This document shows positions 22,923-28,317 of a stretch of DNA of 28,317 bases, one piece after another. This DNA is from Sutterella sp. (lineage in GTDB: Bacteria > Pseudomonadota > Gammaproteobacteria > Burkholderiales > Burkholderiaceae_F): NCBI GenBank assembly GCA_019418605.1, contig DYBN01000038.1, positions 1 through 28,317 of the forward strand. The letters are read 5' to 3'. The position numbers and the translations under genes were made by a program. Within the stretch, counting starts at the first letter, position 1. Each line of letters starts with the position of its first letter. The notes below the pieces were generated by a model. The model had not been told where the DNA came from, searched no databases, and worked only from the letters and a program-made list of their open reading frames with translations.

Positions 22923-25298
22923 ATGCTCGACTTCACGATCTCGAGAAGGACGTTTTTGAGCGTTCTCGCGGCCAGCGGTCTTCCCATGACCCCGATTGCC
23001 AAAGCCGTGGCCGCCGCCGTCGACGACTACGGACAGTACAAGTGGTGCGCCTGCGTCATCAACTGCGGCCAGCGCTGCCCGGTGCGGTGCTTTACCAAAA
23101 ACGGCCAGGTCATCCGCATTGAAACCGACAACACCGAACCCGACACGCTTGGGCCACGACAGCTGCGCGCCTGCCAGCGCGGGCGCTCGATGCGCGAGCG
23201 CATCTACTCGCCCGACCGCTTGAAGTTCCCGATGAAGCGGGTGGGCAGGCGCGGCGAAGGCAAGTTCGAGCGCATCTCCTGGCAGGAGGCCGTCTCGATA
23301 ATCGCGCGCGAATGGAAGCGCATCAAGGAGACCTACGGCAACGAGGCCATCTACTGGCAGTACTGCAGCGGCCAGCAGTCGCTTGTGAGCTCGCGCCGCG
23401 CCTGGCAGCGCCTGATGAACCTCATGGGGGGCTTTTTGAAGTACTACGGCTCTTACTCCAACGCCCAGCTGCAGGCGGCCTTCCCCTTCACCTACGGCGG
23501 ACGTCCGGCGTCGCTGCCAAGCGAAATTGCAAACGCCGAGCTCTACGTCGCCTTCGGCAACAACTTCTCCGTGATGCGTCCCTCGGGCGGCGGCAAGGGC
23601 TATCAGGTCGACGCAGCGCTCGCGCGCCACCGTCCGCGCATGATCATCATCGACCCGTGCTTTACCGACACGGCCACCACGCGCGCCGATCAGTGGATCC
23701 CGATCCGTCCGGGCACGGACGCCGCCCTGGTGGGCGCCCTTGCCTACGAGTTCATCACCAAGGGCTGGGTTGATCAGGCGTTCTTGGACAAGTACTGCAT
23801 CGGCTACGACGAAAAGACGCTGCCTGCGTCCGCCCCCAAAAACAGCGACTACAAGTCCTACATCCTGGGACGCGGCCCGGACAAGACGCCCAAGACTCCC
23901 GAGTGGGCCTCGGCCATCACCGGCATCCCGGTCGACGTCATCCGCAACCTTGCGCGCGAGATGGCGCACACCAAGCCGCTTTTCGTCTCGCAGGGCTGGG
24001 GCCCGCAGCGTCAGGCCAACGGCGAGGAGACCTCGCGCGCCATCGCCATGGTGCCCATCCTGCTGGGCCAGGTGGGGCTGCCCGGCACGAACTCAGGCGA
24101 ACACGAGGGCAACACGCCCTTCCCGGCCGTCTATCTGCCCGTGGGCAAGAACCCGGTCAAGGCCTCGATTCCTGTCTTCATGTGGACCGACGCCATCTAC
24201 CGCGGCACCGAGATGACGCGCACGACCGACGGCATCAAGGGTGTTGAAAAGCTCAGCCAAAACATCAAGATGATCATCAACTCGGGCGGCAACACGATGA
24301 TCAACCAGCACGGCGACTGCAACTGGACCGACGAGCTTCTCGCCGACGAGAGCAAGCTCGAGTTCCTCGTGGTGTGCGACAACATGATGACCCCCTCGTG
24401 CCGCTACGCCGACATCCTGCTGCCCGACGTGCTCGGTCCCGAAACCGACGACGCGGCCTGCCAGGGCGGCAGCCACGGCGACGTCGCCTGCCTGCTTGCC
24501 ATTCAAAAGGCAGTCGAGCCGCAGTACGAGCAGAAGTCAAGCTGGGAGATTTGCCGGCTCATCGCCCGCGAACTCGGCCTTGAAGAGGCCTTCACCGAAG
24601 GCCGCACGCAGCAGCAGTGGGTGCGCTGGTGCTACGAGGAAACCAAAAAGAAGGTCCCCGAGCTGCCCGACTTCGCCACGTTCTGGAAAAACGGCATGGT
24701 CAAGCTCTGGGGCGTGCGCAAGGACCCGATCGCGCTGGAAGCCTTCCGCAAGGATCCGGCCGCGCATCCCTTGAAGACCCCTTCGGGCAAGATCGAAATT
24801 TATTCCGAAGCGCTGGCAAAGCAGGTAGCGGACTGGAAACTGCCCAAGGGCGAAGTCATCTCCCCGATTCCCGTCTTCTGGAGCACCTGGGAGATGCCAG
24901 CAGACCCCAAGGCCAAGAAGTATCCGCTGCAGTGCTTTGGCTTTCACGGCCACGGCCGCATCCATTCGACGTTCCACAACCTGCCCAAGCTGCGCGAGCT
25001 GCACCCGGACGCAGTCTTCATCAACGAGCTTGACGCCCGGGCGCGCGGCATTGCCGAGGGCGACATTGTTGACGTCTTCAACGACCGCGGCACCGTGCGG
25101 CTGCCCGCCCGCGTGACCCCGCGCATCATGCCCGGCGTGGTCACGATTCCCCAGGGCGCCTGGTACAAGCCCGAGACGATCGACGGCAAGCGCATCGACG
25201 TCGGCGGCTGCATCAACACGCTCAGCTCGCACCGCCCGAGCCCGCTTGGCAAGGGCAACGCCCAGCACACGATCCTCGTGCAAGTCCGCAAGGCCTGA
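22923..25298 (+). CDS. dmsA: DMSO reductase catalytic subunit DmsA
   Basis: A 791-residue Tat-exported molybdoenzyme (Mo-bisPGD) reducing DMSO, amine N-oxides or related S/N-oxides as terminal electron acceptors. Signal: ISRRTFLSVLAAS at 6-18. The [4Fe-4S] cysteines are C44-x3-C48-x3-C52 with Cys84 in RACQRGRSM. The molybdenum region reads YYGSYSNAQL; Ser179 corresponds to the serine ligand of E. coli DmsA (GDYSSAQ). Long identical stretches (LDKYCIGYDEKTLPASAPKN, SQGWGPQR, PSPLGKGN) support DmsA rather than nitrate or formate enzymes. The start at 22923 follows AGGAG by 10 bases; the frame is open to 22773. The true acceptor may differ from DMSO. dmsB follows after 17 bases. Confidence 0.93.
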   Translation: MLDFTISRRTFLSVLAASGLPMTPIAKAVAAAVDDYGQYKWCACVINCGQRCPVRCFTKNGQVIRIETDNTEPDTLGPRQLRACQRGRSMRERIYSPDRLKFPMKRVGRRGEGKFERISWQEAVSIIAREWKRIKETYGNEAIYWQYCSGQQSLVSSRRAWQRLMNLMGGFLKYYGSYSNAQLQAAFPFTYGGRPASLPSEIANAELYVAFGNNFSVMRPSGGGKGYQVDAALARHRPRMIIIDPCFTDTATTRADQWIPIRPGTDAALVGALAYEFITKGWVDQAFLDKYCIGYDEKTLPASAPKNSDYKSYILGRGPDKTPKTPEWASAITGIPVDVIRNLAREMAHTKPLFVSQGWGPQRQANGEETSRAIAMVPILLGQVGLPGTNSGEHEGNTPFPAVYLPVGKNPVKASIPVFMWTDAIYRGTEMTRTTDGIKGVEKLSQNIKMIINSGGNTMINQHGDCNWTDELLADESKLEFLVVCDNMMTPSCRYADILLPDVLGPETDDAACQGGSHGDVACLLAIQKAVEPQYEQKSSWEICRLIARELGLEEAFTEGRTQQQWVRWCYEETKKKVPELPDFATFWKNGMVKLWGVRKDPIALEAFRKDPAAHPLKTPSGKIEIYSEALAKQVADWKLPKGEVISPIPVFWSTWEMPADPKAKKYPLQCFGFHGHGRIHSTFHNLPKLRELHPDAVFINELDARARGIAEGDIVDVFNDRGTVRLPARVTPRIMPGVVTIPQGAWYKPETIDGKRIDVGGCINTLSSHRPSPLGKGNAQHTILVQVRKA

Positions 25299-25315
25299 GA
25301 ACGGAGAAATTGACC

Positions 25316-25927
25316 ATGTCTCAAAAAGGATTTTTCATCGACGTTTCCCGCTGCACGGGCTGCCGCACCTGCTCGGTGGCGTGCGCGGACCTCAACAACA
25401 TGCCCGTGGGCCTGAATCTGCGCCGCGTCATCGAGTACGAAGGAGGCGGCTGGCGCAAAAACTGGGACGGCGCGTGGCGCCAGGACGTCTTTGCCTACTA
25501 CGTCTCGATCGGCTGCAATGAGTGCGCCGATCCCGCCTGCGTGAAGGTCTGCCCGACGGGCGCGCACGCCAAGCGCGCCGAAGACGGCCTCGTGGTGATC
25601 GACCCTGCAAAGTGCATCGGCTGCGGCATGTGCGCCAAGGCCTGCCCCTACGGCGTGCCGCAGCTCGATCAGAAGGCCAAAAAGATGCGCAAGTGCGACG
25701 GGTGCGCTGCACGCACGAGCAAAGGCGGCCAGCCCGTGTGCGTGGAGAGCTGCCCGGAGCGAGCCATTGAGTTTGGCGACATCGAGGAGTTGCGCCGCAA
25801 GCACGGCACGACGGGGGCGATCGCGCCGCTGCCGGAAGAGACGCTCACGAAGCCCTCGCTTGTGATCAAGCCCTGCGCCTCGGCCAAGCCCGCAGGCGAC
25901 GCCTCGGGCAAGGCGCACCGCTTCTGA
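25316..25927 (+). CDS. dmsB: DMSO reductase iron-sulfur subunit DmsB
   Basis: A 203-residue electron-transfer subunit with four [4Fe-4S] groups: CTGCRTCSVAC (13-23), CNECADPACVKVCP, CIGCGMCAKACP and CDGCAARTSKGGQPVCVESCP. It relays electrons from the membrane anchor to DmsA. Length matches E. coli DmsB (~205). Start ATG 25316 with GGAG 9 bases upstream. In E. coli dmsC, the quinol-oxidising membrane anchor, follows directly. Here only a hairpin and a rhodanese gene follow, so the anchor must be elsewhere or another quinol dehydrogenase is used. Confidence 0.94.
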   Translation: MSQKGFFIDVSRCTGCRTCSVACADLNNMPVGLNLRRVIEYEGGGWRKNWDGAWRQDVFAYYVSIGCNECADPACVKVCPTGAHAKRAEDGLVVIDPAKCIGCGMCAKACPYGVPQLDQKAKKMRKCDGCAARTSKGGQPVCVESCPERAIEFGDIEELRRKHGTTGAIAPLPEETLTKPSLVIKPCASAKPAGDASGKAHRF

Positions 25928-25945
25928 TAATCTGCGGAAGCCTCC

Positions 25946-25979
25946 CTTGCCGGAGAATTTTCCGGCAAGAGAGATTCTT
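25946..25979 (+). terminator. Hairpin terminator after dmsAB
   Basis: Perfect 9-bp stem CTTGCCGGA (25946-25954) / TCCGGCAAG (25961-25969) with a 6-base loop, followed by AGAGATTCTTT. The T-run is weak, so termination may be partial. Confidence 0.6.
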
Positions 25980-25987
25980 TGCCCTGC

Positions 25988-26030
25988 GCGGGGCCCGCGG
26001 GACCGGACCGTCCGGTTCTTCGGGCCCCGC
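25988..26030 (+). other. Large two-tier hairpin before the rhodanese gene
   Basis: The outer stem GCGGGGCCCG (25988-25997) / CGGGCCCCGC (26021-26030) is a perfect 10-bp duplex. Inside it ACCGGA (26002-26007) pairs with TCCGGT (26011-26016). No T-run follows immediately. It ends 51 bases before the rhodanese start. It could be a second terminator, an RNase barrier or a leader structure. Confidence 0.45.
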
Positions 26031-26081
26031 CTGCGTCATCCCTTCTGTCGTTTTTCAGTCCTTCTTTTGCACTCCCTCTGC

Positions 26082-26447
26082 ATGATGCCCATTGACATTT
26101 CACCCGAAGCGGCCCGCGAGCTGATGGAGGGCGGCGCGCCTCTTGCCGTCATCGACGTGCGCAGGCCCGATGAGTTTGCCTTCGAACACATTCCCGGCGC
26201 GGTCAACATCGTGCTCGACGACATTCTCGAAGGCCGCATTCCCGCGGCAATGGCCGACAAGTCGGCGCTCTACCTTTTGTACTGCCGCAGCGGCAGGCGC
26301 AGCGGCATCGCCGCGCGCTGGCTCTCCGAACACGGCTGGAAGCGCGTGCACAACTTTGGCGGGATTCTCTCCTGGCCTTTTGAGACAACAAAGAGGGCGG
26401 CGGGGAAGCCGGATCAAGCGCCCTCGGCAAAAGAGTCTCCCGCATAA
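26082..26447 (+). CDS. Single-domain rhodanese-like sulfurtransferase
   Basis: A 121-residue protein with one rhodanese domain. The CH2A-like segment LAVIDVRRPDEFAFEHIPGAVNI and the active-site loop CRSGRR (Cys68) are intact, so persulfide-type sulfur transfer is expected. The predicted protein has no signal peptide. Start: two adjacent ATG codons (26082, 26085) fit the domain boundary, but no strong ribosome site is seen; the frame is open to 25947 across the hairpin. The C-terminus is a short polar tail. It lies after dmsAB in the usual place of dmsC, though two hairpins intervene, so co-transcription is doubtful. A link to molybdenum-cofactor sulfuration is only speculation. Confidence 0.82.
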   Translation: MMPIDISPEAARELMEGGAPLAVIDVRRPDEFAFEHIPGAVNIVLDDILEGRIPAAMADKSALYLLYCRSGRRSGIAARWLSEHGWKRVHNFGGILSWPFETTKRAAGKPDQAPSAKESPA

Positions 26448-26532
26448 AACCCAATTTTTGTGCACGCGGCCGGCCGTCCATGCGCGCCTGCCTCGTTTTT
26501 GTGCATGCATGCGGCAAGGAGCTTTCGGCCGC

Positions 26533-26565
26533 CGCCCGCATCTGCGGGCGCGCCTGCGCCCTTTT
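26533..26565 (+). terminator. Terminator with a mutually exclusive alternative hairpin
   Basis: GGGCGC (26546-26551), loop GCCT, GCGCCC (26556-26561), then TTTT. An upstream stem CGCCCGC (26533-26539) / GCGGGCG (26544-26550) shares bases with it, so both cannot form at once. A further run of nine T lies at 26578-26586. It probably ends the rhodanese transcript. Overlapping stems in GC-rich DNA can also arise by chance. Confidence 0.5.
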
Positions 26566-26586
26566 GTCCCGGGCAAGTTTTTTTTT

Positions 26587-26913
26587 CGCCGGACAAACTT
26601 TGCCTACCATCTGTTTGACATAGGTGCAAACCCTTAGAAAAGACTCAATTATTTGGGATTTTTGAGTCGTACCTAAATCGAGTACGGGATTAACCCCTAA
26701 TGCATACAAATTACCCGTGGTCGAACTTGGTGCAAACCCTGATGGAACCTTCAGCAAATGTGACGAAAGCGGCCTCTGTACGAGGATTCGTAAAGTTTTC
26801 TAACAATACGACTCAGGTCAAAAGTCTGCGCAATATCACCAATGGTCTACCACCAAATGAGTGTGTCCGGTCAGATAATTTCCCCGTCCTAACCTACCGA
26901 GGGGATATGAGAA
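26587..26913 (+). promoter_or_regulatory. AT-richer dcuB upstream/leader region with direct repeats
   Basis: This stretch is visibly less GC-rich than the rest of the window. It contains TTGACA (26615-26620; no matching -10 at 17 bases) and GGTGCAAACCCT twice (26623-26634, 26729-26740, 106 bases apart). Inverted repeats are GACTCAA (26642-26648) / TTGAGTC (26662-26668) and CGTAC (26668-26672) / GTACG (26682-26686). TCCCC (26881-26885) can pair with GGGGA (26901-26905), which would cover the dcuB ribosome site GAGGGG (26899-26904). E. coli dcuB is controlled by FNR and the DcuSR sensor; no FNR box is seen here. Confidence 0.45.
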
Positions 26914-28257
26914 ATGATTGGTTTTGATTTTTGGCTGCAACTATTCGTGTTGCTCGCCTGCCTGTTCTATGCAGCACCCAGAGGCGGCATGACGCTGGGT
27001 CTGATGGGCGGCGTTGGCTTGATCATCTTTATTTTCGGCTTCGGCCTCAAGCCCGGCAAGCCGCCCGTGGACGTGATCCTCACGATCATGGCCGTGGTCT
27101 GCGCGGGCGCCACCATGCAGGCCGCGGGCGGTCTTGACTGCCTGCTCTCGATTGCAGAACGCGCGCTGCGCAAGCACCCGCGCTTTGTCTGCTATCTGGC
27201 TCCGTACATCTGCTGGTTCCTGACCGTGCTCTGCGGTACCGGCCACGTGGTTTACACCATGCTGCCGATTATCTATGACGTGGCCATCAAGAACAACATC
27301 CGTCCGGAACGTCCGATGGCTGCCTCGACGATCGCCGCCCAGATGGGCGTGATCTGCTCGCCGGCCGCCGTTGCCGCCGTCTCGATGATCGCTCTGCTCG
27401 ACGGCCAGATGGTCGGCGGCCAGCCCTTCGGCTTCATGCAGCTGTTTGCCATCGTGATCCCTGCGGCCATCGTGGGCATCTTCGCTGTGGGCACGTTCTC
27501 CGTGTTCCGCGGCAAGGACCTCGACAAGGACGAGAAGTTCCAGGCTCTGATCGCTGATCCCGAACAGCGCAAGTACGTCTACGGCGAAACCACGACCCTG
27601 ATCGGCGTGAAGTTCAACAAGAAGCAGTGGGCCTCGCTCTTTATCTTCCTCATCACCGTTGCCGTCGTTGCCATCCTCGGTTCCGTTCCGGAACTTCGCC
27701 CGATGGTCGGCAAGAAGCGTCTGTCGATGACCCTCGTCATTCAGATGTTCATGCTGTTTGCCGGCGTGCTGATGGTCATGTTCTGTGACGCCAAGAAGAT
27801 CAACAAGACCGCCGTGTTCAACGCCGGCATGGTCGCCATCGTCTCGGTCTACGGCGTGGCCTGGATGTCCGATACGATGTTCTCCAACCACATCGACTCC
27901 CTGAAGGAAGCCCTCACCGGCTGGATCAAGGTTGCTCCCTGGACCTTCGGCATCGTGCTGCTGATCGTCTCCAAGCTCGTGAACTCGCAGGCCGCTGCAG
28001 TGGCCATCGTGGTTCCCGTGGCAATCCAGATCGGCACGCCGCCCGGAGTGATCGTGGCCATGGCCTCTGCCGCCTACGGCTACTACATCCTGCCGACCTA
28101 CCCGTCTGACCTTGCGGCCATCACGTTCGACCGCTCCGGCACGACGCACATCGGCAAGTTCGTGATCAACCACTCCTTCATCCTGCCCGGCCTGATCGGC
28201 GTGATCACCGCCGTGATCGTGGGCTGGTGCCTTGGCTTGATCTACGGCTACATCTAA
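26914..28257 (+). CDS. dcuB: Anaerobic C4-dicarboxylate exchanger DcuB
   Basis: A 447-residue inner-membrane transporter of the Dcu family, with about 10-12 hydrophobic segments. It exchanges fumarate, malate or aspartate for succinate during anaerobic respiration. It aligns with E. coli DcuB (446 residues) end to end, with long identities such as CGTGHVVYTMLPIIYDVAIK, FSVFRGKDLDKDE and YYILPTYPSDLAAITFDRSG. GAGGGG lies 9 bases before the ATG. Codon choice (many CTG/GTC/ATC, few CTT) differs from the neighbours and suggests high expression. It appears monocistronic in this window; the 60 bases after the stop contain no recognisable terminator before the window ends. A fumarate/succinate exchanger would pair with fumarate respiration, but the flavoprotein at 491-2467 need not be its partner. 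Confidence 0.95.
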   Translation: MIGFDFWLQLFVLLACLFYAAPRGGMTLGLMGGVGLIIFIFGFGLKPGKPPVDVILTIMAVVCAGATMQAAGGLDCLLSIAERALRKHPRFVCYLAPYICWFLTVLCGTGHVVYTMLPIIYDVAIKNNIRPERPMAASTIAAQMGVICSPAAVAAVSMIALLDGQMVGGQPFGFMQLFAIVIPAAIVGIFAVGTFSVFRGKDLDKDEKFQALIADPEQRKYVYGETTTLIGVKFNKKQWASLFIFLITVAVVAILGSVPELRPMVGKKRLSMTLVIQMFMLFAGVLMVMFCDAKKINKTAVFNAGMVAIVSVYGVAWMSDTMFSNHIDSLKEALTGWIKVAPWTFGIVLLIVSKLVNSQAAAVAIVVPVAIQIGTPPGVIVAMASAAYGYYILPTYPSDLAAITFDRSGTTHIGKFVINHSFILPGLIGVITAVIVGWCLGLIYGYI

Positions 28258-28317
28258 TAAGAAAAGTAAGTTCCCCATAGCTGAAAACGCTCTTTCCCAG
28301 CAGTTGCTAAAACCCGG

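Noticed and set aside
26700..26927. A 75-codon open frame overlapping the dcuB start by 14 bases
   Set aside because: No ribosome site, no recognisable domain and an unusual residue mix; more likely part of the noncoding dcuB leader. A leader peptide is not excluded.
26941..28278. A 445-codon minus-strand frame opposite dcuB
   Set aside because: His/Asp/Gly-rich antisense translation with no family resemblance; dcuB is unmistakable on the plus strand.

Overview
The window is GC-rich and gene-dense. It looks like the chromosome of an anaerobic, gut-type proteobacterium. A Sutterellaceae-like member of the Burkholderiales is my best guess, from the mix of Tat-exported flavin and molybdenum reductases, formate dehydrogenase, an Enterobacteria-like DmsAB and a DcuB-type C4-dicarboxylate exchanger. 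No rRNA, tRNA, IS element, phage gene or CRISPR array was found, and the taxon itself is inference.

Layout. (1) 1-463: three degenerate ~90-bp tandem repeats and a promoter region with a repeated AGGGTTTCCC motif. (2) 491-2467: an exported FMN/FAD reductase of the fumarate/urocanate reductase superfamily, then a strong terminator. (3) 2685-3959: an M20-type N-carbamoyl-amino-acid/allantoate amidohydrolase, convergent with and overlapping fdhD at the stop codons. (4) 3956-10787, minus strand: a respiratory formate dehydrogenase locus read alpha-beta-gamma-fdhE-fdhD. The catalytic subunit has Cys where the E. coli enzymes have selenocysteine. (5) 10788-11720: a 933-bp divergent intergenic region with a CRP/FNR-like palindrome, an orphan terminator and a structured leader next to a TATAAT box. 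(6) 11721-20125: a compact cellulose operon bcsA-bcsB-bcsZ-bcsG ending in a terminator. (7) 20318-22528: a GNAT acetyltransferase, an exported SGNH hydrolase and a convergent secreted endonuclease I. (8) 22923-26447: dmsA-dmsB with no dmsC, then a single-domain rhodanese. (9) 26448-28257: an AT-richer leader and dcuB.

How the genes fit together. Formate oxidation on the periplasmic side (FdoGHI, matured by FdhD and FdhE) would feed quinol to terminal reductases such as DmsAB, while DcuB exchanges fumarate and succinate. The exported flavoprotein is probably another terminal reductase, but its substrate is unknown. The bcs operon should make cellulose and decorate it with phosphoethanolamine (BcsG).

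The most interesting part is the cellulose cluster. BcsA has a complete glycosyltransferase core but a degenerate c-di-GMP-binding PilZ signature. BcsZ has Asn at the position of the E. coli catalytic base Asp and carries a long low-complexity tail. bcsC, bcsQ, bcsE and bcsF are absent from the window. The operon is preceded by a nested-hairpin leader. Together these suggest a cellulose system under non-canonical control. All alignments were made by eye against remembered E. coli sequences.
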